Source: Undaria pinnatifida (taxonomy: Eukaryota; Sar; Phaeophyceae; Laminariales; Alariaceae). Taken from it: a stretch of 64,000 nt of DNA. The stretch lies in assembly GCA_012845835.1 (NCBI GenBank), contig JABAKD010000027.1, positions 5,015,465 to 5,079,464 of the forward strand. The letters are read 5' to 3'. The notes under the pieces were generated by a model that was not told the origin of the DNA, ran no database searches, and saw only the letters and a program-made list of their open reading frames with translations. The position numbers were made by a program, and so were the translations under genes. This document shows, one piece after another, positions 1 to 43,680 of this stretch. Numbering within the stretch: position 1 is the stretch's first letter; the number at the start of each line of letters is the position of its first letter.

Positions 1-129
1 GAACAGAGGATGCTCTATATTCCGTAATCAGAAAATGACATATCGTTCAGCGGCTAGAACCGCCTGGGCCGTGCTTCCGAAAAGCTATTAACCGTCGTTT
101 ACGCGAACCTAATTATGTCTGTTGCACAG

Positions 130-234
130 GCAAACTATGCCGAGGCTGAACTCCTTGACCAGCGAGCGCTGGCCATACATGATAAAACCCTGGGCCCCGA
201 GCACCCTGACGTGGCATTTCGATGTTTCTGTTGA
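130..234 (+). pseudogene. TPR (kinesin-light-chain-like) exon fragment
   Basis: A reading frame opens after an AG (gttgcacag) and gives ANYAEAELLDQRALAIHD followed by KTLGPEHPDVAFR, then stops at 232-234. This is the typical TPR_10/TPR_12 pattern of kinesin-light-chain-like and NB-ARC-TPR proteins (YAEAE..L..RALAI..K.LGPEHPDVA). Only about 33 residues, one repeat, are present. No 5' splice site joins a further repeat to the right, and a stop follows at once. It may be the edge of a gene to the left or a broken, shuffled exon; large NB-ARC/TPR families are known in brown algae. TPR identity is fairly sure, function unknown. Confidence 0.6.
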
Positions 235-1590
235 GAAAGAGGGTTGTGTTGGTATTTTCCCGCCCCGCCACTGACGGCTGTTTAGTTTAGTATTCCCTTC
301 TTGAGGAAGGACGCACATGGCCGCCGTACGAAGCGAAAATGGTAGTTGAGATTTGAAGTCGTTCAAAGCCGTTAGGATAGGAGTATGATATGTGCGAATG
401 ACGCCCAGGATCGGTCGCAAGACGTGTCCGTAGAGATCGATGGTGGCGCAATTAGAACCGTGAAGCAACCACAACGCACGTTCGAGTGCGACCCTTGCCG
501 TACGGAGTGATTCGTTTTGGTAGAAAACAGGCGCGCCATTCCAAAAGCAGGCGTATCACTACCCCCTTTTGGGGGCCCATGCATAACCACCAGAGCGAGT
601 TTATCCAGCGTCGAGAGCGAGCATGCACCGGTATCTACCAAGTACGCAAATCTCGTACGGCTCCTTAGCTACATGGTAATTCGGAAACACCCCTACCCCG
701 GCAGCCCGGGCTGCTTGCTTCCTGCGGCCGATGCCTTTATCGCCGGGGTAAAAAGTAAGAAAAAAAAAACTTGAAGGGATTAAGGAAGATAAATATTATC
801 AGGAATCGGGAACCGATAACAATAACAGGTCTAATATGTTGTTTGTTGTTCATAGAGATAATTCGGCGTTATGGTTCATAGTTTCTTTTGGCGGAGTGTT
901 TGACTTGTAAGTCCACACGGCTAGTCTAGTCGTAGTTGACATACGAGCACGTGACGTGGGCACGGACGAGCTTCCGTTAACAAAATCAATGAAATGAAAC
1001 ACACCACAGGAGCACGAGACGACAGTACAAAGTATTTGGCCGTCTTCCCCTCTCAATGAAGCAATTAACACGGCAGTTGTACTTCCGGGATTCCCGACGA
1101 AAGAATAATCGCTAGAACTGCACCTGCAATTTGCGGGTAAAACTACTTGAAGTTAGTGTGTGATGTTTTTTTCGCAGTTGTACAGGGTGAAGGATCGCGA
1201 GAGGCGGATTGGACAAATCAGCACGTTTCCCGCGAAAACACCGCCTGATCGGCTCTGCGGTATCATAGAGGATATCCTCCGGGGTGTAAAACAATTTTGT
1301 TCTTTCCATCACGTCAAGGTTCCAGCCCATCTTGCAGAAGGTTTTACGCGCGGTGGCTTACTGGATACGTCATTATCACAGTTGCCTGTCTTGCCCCCGG
1401 TACAGTACTTGCCATAGCTTTATCACACATCGACTTTAGCAATTCCACAGCTCGTTTTCGTCGTTTCCTTGCTTACTCGAGCTTTCGTGTGCGACCAAAA
1501 AGCACCGTAAAAACAAATATCTCGTGGCGACAACAATCTTTTGTGGACCCTGACCTTGACGCCACCCCTTCCTGACGCAAACGCTCACAC
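235..1590. other. no gene recognised
   Basis: Short unrelated ORFs on both strands, none with a recognisable domain or convincing splice context. Confidence 0.5.
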
Positions 1591-1594
1591 CAAA

Positions 1595-2190
1595 TATCGC
1601 TCAAGTTAACGACAACGACAACATCAACGCCAACACCAACGCTAACCCTAACGTCAACGTTAACGCCAACGCCAAAGCTAAAGGTAGCGCTAACGAAAAC
1701 GTTAACGTTAACGCTAGCGCTAACGCTGTAATCAACGTGAACGCTAATGCTGACGTTAACGCAATAACGCGAACGTCAGCGCGAACGCAAACATCAACGC
1801 CAATGCTAACGCTAACGCCAACACCGACACTACTGCCAACGCTATTTCTAACGCAAATGCTAAAACGCTGACGCCGACGCTAACGCTAACGCTGACGCCC
1901 GCGCTATCGCTAATCCTGACGTTCGCGCTATCGCTTATCCTGACGCCAGCACCAATGTTAACTCTAACCTTGACGGCAACGCAAACAGCAACGCCAGCAT
2001 CAACGTTAAAGCTAACGCTAAACCCAACGGTAATGCTAACGCCAACGCTAACGCCAACGCTAACGCCAACGCTAACGCCAACGCTAACGCCAACGCCAAC
2101 CTAACGCTAACGCTAACATCAACGCCAACGTCAAGCCCAACGCGAACACCAACAATACCACCAATGCCAACCCTGCCGCCAATGCCACCG
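1595..2190. repeat. AACGCT/AACGCC hexamer minisatellite
   Basis: About 600 bases of degenerate six-base units (AACGCT, AACGCC, AACGTT, AACATC), purest at 2030-2100 where AACGCTAACGCC is repeated. The minus-strand reading is an Ala-Leu dipeptide run and is not taken as protein. Confidence 0.85.
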
Positions 2191-4497
2191 GTCACACTAA
2201 AACGCCAGCACGCACAACCACCAAAGCATACTACACTTTCCTCCTCCCTCGCCCACACCCCTGCGACATGAGCCAGCACTTACCGTACTATACAATACTA
2301 AAATAAACAAGAAACGCCCCATACCCCGAGGTGTCGCGTAAAAACACCACTAAACTAATATACTGTAGCTCTCCGTAGGAACTCGCGCTGGTGCACATTT
2401 TGCAACTGTCGTCAACCTAACGCAACCCAACCCACGCCACAAAAAAATTACTACTAAACTGCCGCTGTCCTCTCTGCTAGCAGACTCGCCGGCCAGACCC
2501 TCTCCCCTGCTGCGACACGTCGGGCAAAACTCCAAGACAACACAATTACTAACCCACTGGTACCCGCTAGCCCGCTAGAGCTCTCTTTGCTAATATAATC
2601 GCCGCTCAGACCCCCTCCTCCGTGATGGATAACGCCTACTCTCGGGTAGGGCGTTTCCCTGCACTCCTGCCTGCATCTCCGCCAAGGATCGCGGCACCGA
2701 AATCTGGCAAGTGGGGTGAGCGCTCGCCACGTGCCGCCACCTGAGGAGAAAATATTACGAAACGAAACGAAGCAAAATGAATGGAAACGAAAATAACGAC
2801 ACCGTTTCGCGTGGGGGGTATATAGTAGGTAAGAGCACCGTACCGGATGGGGATTCAAGTTCGATAAGCTAGTGCCGTAGCTAGAAACTCGCGCAGCAGG
2901 ATATTTATGATTGACTGTCTTTATCTTGGGTGATGTTTGGCCAGCTTCAGCCTTACGTTGCTCCTTTTTTTGGCATGCTGTTCTCCGGCGGCCGAGGGTT
3001 TTTTCTCGCACTTGCGGCTGCGGGGGCAAGCAAGGGGGCCTCTGGTACATTACGACGCATGTCGATATCCTAGCCGAGCTCCGTTGGCGATGCTCTGAGC
3101 ATTCAACATCGCCAAACTGGCGGTCTCTCAAGGGGTTGCGTTTCGCCTCGCTGAGCCGAGTAGGTGTTGACGAACAACCCCACCAATTCGTTGTTCGTTT
3201 TCAATAGCCCACTCCGCTGTCAGATTTTTTACCCTCTCCGATTTTCGCCCGCTGTACATCAGCCCAATTGCTTTTTCCCCTTCTGCTGTCTGCTACGATG
3301 AAGCTAAGTACAGCCAGCAGCAGCAGCAGCAGCGCAGCAGAAGCACATATCTCGAGCGTCATACGTCTATGTTGCACCTATTCATAACCCTGTGACTTAT
3401 GTTGTACACCTCGCACTGACCACGCAGCACACCTCGCCAGCGACAATACTGCCTCCGTCCGCTATTCTACCTGGGAGATTGGCACTTAGCTACTACTTCT
3501 CGAGTTGTTGCTGTATTCCCCGCGCCGCATCTGGGATGTAGTCGCACCGATCAAAAACCACAGAGCAAGGCCAATACTGCTCCCAGCCTCGTTTCGCCAA
3601 GCTGCGCAGGGCCCATAGAAACCCACGTGTCGATGTATTTTCTCGCTCTGTTGGTGTTGCGCTGTTGCATCACATATGGCCCTCTAGGCTCAGTACTTGT
3701 GGCAGTCACGGTACAACAGCAGTCGCGCTGTGAGCTCTCTCCTTTGTAACAACCACAGACGGTGCTTCTGTGTGTATATGTATGTGTCTGTGTATGTCTG
3801 TGCTCTTCTCTATGTACCAGGTATGCGTGCATGACGTGTGTGCTGTCGTCACAAAATCAGCACAAGAGCAGCACAGCAGCAGCACAACTGTAGGAACCGT
3901 GTTTCAAGCTCTTGCCTTTGTGCCAGTGGCCATGGTGTATGTGTGTGTGTGGTTGGCGAACAGCAGGAGATCGAACCACAACAACAGTTTCACGTCCAAT
4001 GCAACAATCAAACGTATATCGTCGGTCCTAATATCAGGTACACGAAGCATACAGCAGTAGCAAAAGCAGTAGCATATTTTTCGTCACAATTCCTGACATT
4101 TGTTTTTCCATTAAGAACGGCCCTGTACATGCCGTTCGAAAGGCTGCGTTCCCCCTTTTCGACGTGCGACGTCCCCGGTACATCATATTATCCCCACCCC
4201 CGAAGAGGAACCTTGTATATAAATACCTTTTCATTAAAGAAATAGTACGAAAAAAAATGTTCAAAATATGTTTCAACTGTGAAAGCGGTAGTATCATCGG
4301 CACAACCTGCCGATAGTGATCGGCACAACCTGCCGATAGTGCCCTCCTCAGCATCATGTACGACAGTAGTGTTTACGACGCGCCTTAGCTTGACAAAATG
4401 GTTTACACCAGCTAATCCATACATCTTCGCACCCAAAAAAACGAGGGTTGGGCACTGGCACACTATATACCGGCAGTCGTGATCTACTGGCAGCGGC
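2191..4497. other. intergenic, no gene recognised
   Basis: No domain was recognised on either strand. There is a CAG microsatellite at about 3311-3335, and an exact tandem pair of a 23-base unit at 4296-4341 containing CGGCACAACCTGCCGATAGTG. Confidence 0.5.
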
Positions 4498-5238
4498 TAC
4501 CGGCTGTTCCAAGTTGGAAGCCGGAAATCCCGTCCCCCACGAATGCCGCTGGCGATATCTAGTCAAAGGGTGAATATTTGATATCATACTGACCCCCATG
4601 TCCACTGGCAGAGGGTGGCATGGCCAGTTTTTTTATAGCGGCCTCGGGCTGTCTCTAGGAGAGAAACTCGTATCGATTGACAGGCCTTCAAATTTTTCCA
4701 ATAGTTGTTCAGCCTTTTTCTAAGCGGTGGTGAAAAAAATATTGCGCCGCATTTTGCACGAACCGGTTGGATGATCACCAAGGCATAGCTGTGGAATTTT
4801 TCGTGCAAAATATCGAACATCTGGCATACGTATTTCAATATTAAGCAGAACATAGCGAAAAAACTTGATCCTACACCAAAACCAAGTCATTTGAAGGAAA
4901 TAACGTATCTTACTCATTGCTATGCACACAAGTCCAAATGCCCACGCCGTTTTCGAGAGATGGACCCTAACATATTGGACACGTGTTCTACATGCCCATC
5001 CCGAGGCATGACCTCCGAATGTTTTCTTTTTTTCCGTCGAAAATGTTCGGTTTAAGGCGGTCCAAATTTCCAAAAAATCTTAACTGACGAAAAATTAAGC
5101 CAAAAAAAAACCGACATGTGAGGTCCTCGCAACAGCACACAGAAGGCGCGTGCAAAAAACCAAGGTCTTGATAAAAAAAAACGGCGTGGACATGCGCCGG
5201 AGAATACATTTCCGGCTTTTAACTTGAACCTGCGTGTA
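4498..5238 (-). mobile_element. non-autonomous DNA transposon, family A copy 1
   Basis: This 741-base segment aligns along its whole length with the reverse complement of 51582-52330. It starts with TACCGGCTGTTCCAAGTTGG and ends with TTAACTTGAACCTGCGTGTA, degenerate versions of the terminal inverted repeat of copy 2. Shared internal blocks include TTTTGCACGAACCGGTTGGA (about 4753-4772) and GACCCCCATG (about 4591-4600). No open transposase frame is seen. Orientation is given relative to copy 2. Confidence 0.75.
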
Positions 5239-5431
5239 TCTACCGATTGAGCCTGCCAGTTGATGCTGCCAATATGTGTGATATCACGTACGTCCAAAAA
5301 CCACGTCATAGTATATTATGAAAACCCATCAAACATCGTTTCGGGAGGGCCAGTATCCAGTGTACTGCTGCAACCCAGTATACTGATTGCTGTCGAAGGC
5401 AGTACTATATCTACTTATCAAGGCTACCAGT

Positions 5432-5480
5432 CCCTAACCCTAAAAATTTCCCGGGCGGTCAGGGTCAGGGTTAGGGTTAG
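5432..5480. repeat. inverted telomere-like motifs
   Basis: CCCTAACCCTAA at 5432-5443 faces TTAGGGTTAG at 5471-5480, separated by a GC-rich spacer with CCCGGG. Further short CCCTAA-type runs occur near 6676-6694, 12886-12899 and 22950-22998. Confidence 0.5.
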
Positions 5481-5552
5481 TGTTTAAAGTCAAGTATGTG
5501 CCACCCATATTATCGAAGCTGTGCCAAGCCATGCCCGGAGTAGCAAAACAAT

Positions 5553-37907
<32,355 letters not shown>

Positions 37908-38017
37908 ACTGCTGCTGTACCTAAACAAGGAGAAATAAACAAGAACACCTGCGTGGAAGCTTGGAAGTCTTAACTCGTGAAATAGCATGCGTTTTTTTTG
38001 GTACATTATACATACTT

Positions 38018-38041
38018 TTTTTTTTTTTTTTTTTTTTTTTT
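38018..38041. repeat. poly-T run
   Basis: 24 T in a row upstream of the fusion gene, directly before family D copy 2 (38065-38170). Confidence 0.9.
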
Positions 38042-38249
38042 CACACACTTCTACTTTCCACCTTCTGGACAAGCCGTGGTCACAGGTGTCGTCCCTTCTC
38101 CCCCCCGGTTCTTGCCTTCAATTTTTATCGCGCATAGGGTTCAGCAATCCCACTGCTCGTCGATATTCCATCGAGTGTTGCTAACTCACGCTCTCGCGCT
38201 TTCCGCAAGTCAATTTGTGCACAAGAAAAAGTCCCAACGACTTTATACC

Positions 38250-38340
38250 AGTATGCACTCGGCGGGGCTCGAACTCACGAAACTGACCTATACCAGGCTC
38301 GAGGATAACCTGATACGCCACCGGGGCGACTATACCCTGC
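38250..38340 (-). pseudogene. degenerate tRNA-like sequence
   Basis: The minus strand reads GCCCCGGTGGCGTATCAGG (A-box-like TGGCGTATCAGG), TGGTATA as a possible anticodon loop (GTA), and GTGAGTTCGAGCCCC (B-box-like). The acceptor and D stems do not pair properly, so it is a tRNA-derived pseudogene or SINE head, not a working tRNA. Confidence 0.4.
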
Positions 38341-38454
38341 TGAATACATGATACCACTGTACATGTTATGGAGTGCAATGTATGATGTATACCAGGTACC
38401 GCATAACACGGATGAAAGCACGCCCCAGATATAACCTTTTGGCCTTTCAAAGTA

Positions 38455-39135
38455 CCATCACCGGGGGTTCTTTTATAGGGGGGAGTGGTATCTAGCGTAC
38501 CCCCGGTGACAAGCACCGTGCATGGGAGCCCCCCATCTGAAGGGGGTGATAACGATGGGGTGTGACAACGAGGGGGCGTGATAACGCGACGTCGGTTGCT
38601 AACGAGTGCGAGCAGACTCGGCGAGATGACAAGGGGGGCGATAACGAGTGGGTGTGCTGGCAGGATATTTGATCACCACCGAGTGTGAACAGACTCCGGC
38701 AGACTGCAGGGGTGGCGAGTGGCCGGCAATTCTGGAGCTCCTGCCGGGGTCTCTGGCCCCGTGGCTGAAGTGTTGGGCGCCGCAGCCAGATTTTTTTGCG
38801 CTTCACCGGTACTGGTGCCCGTTGTCGGGGCTTGAGCCACTGCAGGAGTGGCAGTACCATTACCGGTACCGGTAGGCGGGGTGGACCCGGAAACAATCGA
38901 TGTGATCCCCGGTCGAGGCGCATCAGCAACAGATCCCTGCGGGGTCCGGGCAGCAGGCTCGAAAGGCCCGCTGTCATGAGACGCAGCAGTTGCATCCATG
39001 CTGGTGCCGGTATCCATACCGGTGCGTGCGTGTCGTTGGTGAACGGTGTCCACCGGGTGTGATGCGTTGGAGTTTGATATGTTTTCAGGCGTAAGTCCCA
39101 AGGGGGTGTGGTATTCAACCTATCCCCGGTGATAA
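38455..39135. repeat. repeat-flanked segment with ACCCCCGGTGA ends
   Basis: Left edge CATCACCGGGGGTTC, right edge ATCCCCGGTGATAA (inverted), plus a direct copy of GGGGG(A/T)GTGGTAT...CCCCGGTGA. The inside holds several GATAACGA-type words and an unrecognised Thr/Pro/Gly-rich minus-strand ORF (38673-39101). It may be a small non-autonomous element. Confidence 0.35.
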
Positions 39136-40025
39136 AGTGACGGTCGAAAAACAATTATATATCTGGTATATCCCTGGTTTGATTTAGTAGGGGGGTGCGC
39201 TATCATCCGTGTTATACGGTACACGCTATAGATTTGAACCAGTCGTAGATGATGTGAAACAGGTCATAGTTGATGTCATGCCACGCCAAAAGATTTCAGA
39301 GGAGGGCGATAACATAGGCGACAGTAGTGATGCTCCCAAGGGACTTTTTAACATCGTCGCCCTCCGCCCTCCTCTTTCCATTCCTTAGAATACGATATAT
39401 CCTGTCTTTGTTTTGTGTTTAACCTGCAGGCCAGCGGGGAGATGAAGGATACACCGTCAACCATAAGGAGAGCGCTATCCAACATTGACAACCCTGCGTC
39501 GCCTCGAGGGTTCGTCACATACCACATGACAGCTCGAGCTCGAGCTATGATGTTGTGAGACTGCTTGCGCTCGTTTTTCAACTTTCAAACTACGAGCGAA
39601 TTGGAGTTGGGATCGTTCATGCAACCAAACCATCACCATTACACCATGGCCGTGAGTGCTTCGTACTGAATTTCACGAAGAACAGCGCCGGAATTCGGCG
39701 CCGATACTGGTGCTCTATATTCACTTGATAAACTGATGCATTTCCCTCCACAGCTGTCAGATTTTGTCCCCCTCAGAAACGGGTTTTATACTCGTAGTTT
39801 CCGCGCACAGACTGCCTAACATCACCCTTTTGACCCTGATAGCTACACTAACGGTACTTGTAGTTGCAAGGGGAGTCGCCGACCTGTATTAATAGTTTTT
39901 TTTTTTTTCAACCTCCGGCGGATGGGGAAAAATAAAGCTTTTTCGTAGCTCACCACACTTCCACGTATTTATAGTCTATCCTTAATGAGGACACACAACC
40001 CGTAATACGCGCGATCGGAGTATCA
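39136..40025. other. no gene recognised
   Basis: No domain, convincing long frame or clear repeat. Confidence 0.5.
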
Positions 40026-40041
40026 CACACAGCTTGCAAAG

Positions 40042-40412
40042 ATGAGTTTCGACAACATGTTCGACCTCACAGCTGGAGTGTATTTTTATGTTTTTAGTGA
40101 ACGGCGAGAACCTGAAGATCAACGTAACAACAGCGAAGCAAATGCTTCAAGGAATCAACTACCCTCTGGAACGTACACAAACAAGAGGGTCGCACAGCAG
40201 CAGCAGCAGCAGCAACGCAGCAGAGGTAATACAGAGGTTCAACTTCGGAAACATCACAAGGAAGCCCGCGCCGGTATCCAGCCAGCGGTGCGCTGCAATA
40301 GGATATAGGATAGGGGGGTCCTACAGAGTTCAGGCTGCAGACGGCTGAGAGCACATTAGCATTTGCCTCGGCTGGGGACATCGGATACGGACGGGCGACG
40401 TGAGAGGATTGC
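40042..40412 (+). pseudogene. possible broken coding segment after a family E repeat
   Basis: Overlapping plus-strand frames look protein-like but do not join. Examples are MSFDNMFDLTAGVYFYVF, then in another frame VNGENLKINVTTAKQMLQGI NYPLE, and in a third frame PTEFRLQTAESTLAFASAGD IGYGRA ending at a donor-like AC|GTGAGA (about 40409). The last piece loosely resembles the 'F.TA......F..AGD.G' entry of purple-acid-phosphatase-type proteins, but catalytic motifs are not seen. A CAG run lies between. It could be exons plus frameshifts, or a pseudogene. Confidence 0.3.
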
Positions 40413-41424
40413 TGTATATACAGACGATTACTGTCGTCAACGCAACCAACCAAGGATAGGCCTTCAATGCAAAGTAGTTGCAGGGTCAAGAAAGAACGTG
40501 CCGCAAAGCCGAAGGACATCGTACCTGGGAGCCCGCAGCAAGCTTGCCCAGCGATGCTCCTGCTCTGGCACAAGCTTGTCCCTCCAGGCTCGAGAGACTG
40601 CTGCTGGACAGCCCAAAGGCACGCACAGGTAGCAAGGAGTAGAGAGCGAGGAGCACAAGGTGCAAGGCCTTTCTCGCCGTCTTCATCAATATAGGGGCCT
40701 GCGAACTCACGGCAGGCCCTTCAAATGACACCAGCCACACTGTACAGAAAGCACCGTAGGGTTCTTTATGTCGAGGTGCTGTTGCTGCTGCGTGCTGTAG
40801 AGATCAATGAATGCGGGGTTTCAATGTTAACAGTTGGCATGTATGGATCGGGGTATTCCTGACCCCAAGTTGAACGTCAACAGTTCAGTTCCGAGAGCCA
40901 CCCCAGGCTCGGCAGCGTCCTTGCACGCTGCGTATTGGGAGCAAGGGTTCGGGTCGAGCATTACTGTGCCCTTGAATTTTGCGCTTCGATGTCGACGACG
41001 ACCCCGACCGCGCGGGTATCCCGATTCCAGCCAAGACATGAAAAAGTTTCCTCGTTCTCCCGGCTAAAAAACGCACCCCTAAAGATCATGTTACTGCTGC
41101 TGCTGTGCTGCAAAACGCTCGCCACAGGAGCAGCAGCAGCAGCTTTGACGATAGCACTGCCGACCTCGTTGAGGGTCCTGGTGATGCCTGCGGCTTTCGT
41201 GTTCCGTGGATCGCTGCCGCACATCACGCCCGCGGCGCAAACCAGTCGGTCATCACGACAAGCGGTACAGCAAGGCAGGGATGGCGGGACTGTCAGCTTT
41301 TTTTCAACCTCTCCAGGATCCACATCCACCACGGCGGTGAATATGGGGACACGACACGGGCGTAGGATGGCGCGGGGGGGAAGAGGGCTGCGGCGAGTGG
41401 GGGGGGGGGGGGGGAGTCGGGACA

Positions 41425-42123
41425 ATGAGGGGTCGTGTACCTCCATCATCGTCATTGATATCATCACCGATATCTTTGAGGCCGACCATGGATATACTTT
41501 CACCGGGATCTTTGAGGTCGGCGGTGGGCGTGCTTTGGGGGGTCGGAGGCGAGGTCGAGGGCGGCAGCCGTGACGGACGGGGTGACGACGAATCGGAGAT
41601 AAACGAGAGAGGCGGAGATGACGATGTAGATGTCCGAAGCGAACCAAACTCTTTGAAGGGGAAGGATGTCGTCGACGGTACTGGTAGCACCGGTGTTACG
41701 AGCACAGGTGCTTCTCGTGTGGATATATTTTCCTACAGCGATGATGACCAGGGTCCATCGACTCCGCCGCCACCGCTTGCGTTTGGCGAAGGCGATGGTG
41801 AAATAACGCCTCCTGGGTCGGAGTCGGGGGAAGATAAAGCATCTTCACGACGCGGACGATCGGACAGCTCAGATTGGATGCCTCAATTGTTTCCCCCACC
41901 ATTATTAGAAGACGAGAACGATAGCTTTATCAAGCCGCTGATTGAGCTCCCTCTGGACGGCATCTTGCTGCAGCTGTTCCCGGCGCTGCTGATAGGGGTG
42001 GTGGGGATGTTCCTGACATTTGCAATTCAGATGCAGGCCAGCAGGCTCGAGGGCATGGTGGGAGAGGATGGCGGTGCCGTCGTCGTCACGGATCTCCGAG
42101 AGACGAGAAAGGCGGGGCCATGA
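41425..42123 (+). CDS. possible 3' exon of a single-pass membrane protein
   Basis: 232-codon frame ending TGA at 42121-42123. The first 170 residues are acidic and Ser/Gly/Asp-rich (DDDVDVRSEPNSLKGKD; DIFSYSDDDQGPSTPPPP). Then comes one hydrophobic segment, ILLQLFPALLIGVVGMFLTF, near residues 184-203, and a short tail. The order (acidic low-complexity region, one membrane span, short cytosol-like tail) suggests the end of a membrane protein. An upstream frame (41089-41230) starts MLLLLLCCKTLATGAAAAAL, signal-peptide-like, but could not be joined. Family not recognised. The first part overlaps antisense low-complexity ORFs. Confidence 0.35.
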   Translation: MRGRVPPSSSLISSPISLRPTMDILSPGSLRSAVGVLWGVGGEVEGGSRDGRGDDESEINERGGDDDVDVRSEPNSLKGKDVVDGTGSTGVTSTGASRVDIFSYSDDDQGPSTPPPPLAFGEGDGEITPPGSESGEDKASSRRGRSDSSDWMPQLFPPPLLEDENDSFIKPLIELPLDGILLQLFPALLIGVVGMFLTFAIQMQASRLEGMVGEDGGAVVVTDLRETRKAGP

Positions 42124-42180
42124 CTCGGGAAAGACGCTGTACTTTTGGTACGAGGAACAGCACCCTACCATACAGTAGTG

Positions 42181-42375
42181 GGGAGGGGGGGCTCGGCGTG
42201 CCCATTTGTTGCTTGCCTTAGTAATATGACCATTGACCGCGCATCCCTTGCGAGACGGAAGGGGGAAGTCTATTCATTGTATCATGCATGGCCGTAGTCG
42301 GTAGAAATAAAGACCCTCGCACCCCTGCAAATTCGGGACGGGGTACGACGGGTTTTCACCGACCAGACAGGGTTT
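42181..42375 (+). repeat. dispersed repeat family C copy
   Basis: Starts with a G-run, then TTGTTGCTTGCCTTAGTAAT, ATGACCATTGACCGCGCATC, and a second half with GGCCGTAGTCGG and GGGACGGGGTACGACGGGTT. Confidence 0.7.
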
Positions 42376-42379
42376 AGAG

Positions 42380-43600
42380 GCAACCAAGTGCATCTGATCT
42401 TATTCGCTGTAATACGTCTGATTTGAATTGTTGAAGTGCGTCTGATGGTTTCAATAATGCGATTCGTTGCAATGCGCCTCATCGTCTGATCTGATTCGTT
42501 AGAGCAGGTAGCAGTTTGCATTTGATTTGGACCCCGTGTTTAGGCGCTAAATGGGCGTTTAACAGGCGTGTTTGAGTCACGGGGACAGTGTAGAAACTCT
42601 GTCGATACACACACAGAACCTGATGTATATACCGATACTTCGTAAAAAGTGTCGTTGTCGCCGGGTCAAATGGGAGTAGCTCCGTAAGAGTCTAGAGCAG
42701 AAGAACTCCTCCGAGTGGTTTATCAAGCAGAGACAGCAAAGTTGTGTATATCTGTCTGCAGGGGAACATTTCATGAGCGAAGACAGACGATGAGTTTCTC
42801 TCGGGAGTTTGCCACTCATGACATACGTAGTGACATGCCGTGTTTATATTGCTGCGGTCGGTGGTGTATGTATCTGTGCAGGATAAGTTAAAGGTTCGCA
42901 TTTTTTTTCAAAGTTGGGTGACAACGACCAAGATAGGGAGGTCACGTTTAGGTATCTTTTTTCGGAGGATCAGAGCCGCTCGCTCAAGTGGCTACCCAGT
43001 TTCTTTGTAATCACATGATATTTTGTGCTTTTCGGTTTCGCGATGTGCACCGCCATATAATTGATTTGTTACGCTGCGCAAAAAGAGTGTTTTAATACTA
43101 CGAAGTATTCATTCTTCAACGAGGCACGGGGACCCAATTGCGCGGCAGGGGCAATAGGAGTTACAGCCCCTACCGCAGGGATTGGTATTTGCCATACATC
43201 AGTTTTTTTGTATCACCGCCGAGTCTGCTATCGACGCAGCTCTGTCGTTCGAGAGTACGCAAAATGGAAAAGCAAGGCATCGGGAAGGCATTAATTGCGA
43301 AATGCGTTGGCTAGTTTTTTTGTGGAATCGATATGCGTGCAGTATATACGGTACTTATTTCTCGCACGCCATCGTTAATTTATGGCGTGGAATGAGAGCC
43401 GCCGGAGCCAACAAATTCGTTCGCTATCAGATCAAGAGGGGCTTGCCTGTTCAACTGAAATTCGTCAACCTATCAACCAGCCGCTTTCTTAGTATCGAAC
43501 GCCGTTTCTACGCAGGGTCAGAGGTTGTCAGGAACATACGCATCCTGCGATAGGGGCACGTTTTGGTCAAAAACATTCCTGGCTGGCGGGGCATTCACCC
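42380..43600. other. no gene recognised
   Basis: Short frames only, on both strands. Confidence 0.5.
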
Positions 43601-43635
43601 AGTGCCGATGAAGCCTTTGGTGTTTTTTTTAAGTT

Positions 43636-43680
43636 GTTCGTTCAATCCCTAGGCCATGGAATTGTCCATCGGGTCGCACT
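43636..43680 (+). repeat. dispersed repeat family H
   Basis: CGTTCAATCCCTAGGCCATGG, ATTGTCCATCGGGT; similar blocks at about 45655-45690, 56640-56680, 56869-56910 and 56962-57005 (CGTCATTCGTTGTATACC..AGGCC(A/G)TGGG). Confidence 0.45.

Noticed and set aside
109-474. 121-codon minus-strand ORF
   Set aside because: It overlaps the plus-strand TPR frame, which has a recognisable family pattern; the minus reading has none.
38250-38340. Functional tRNA-Tyr
   Set aside because: The anticodon-like loop and box motifs are present, but the acceptor and D stems do not pair.
38455-39135. LTR retrotransposon
   Set aside because: The flanking repeats are only about 40 bases and partly inverted, and no gag, protease or reverse-transcriptase motif lies between.
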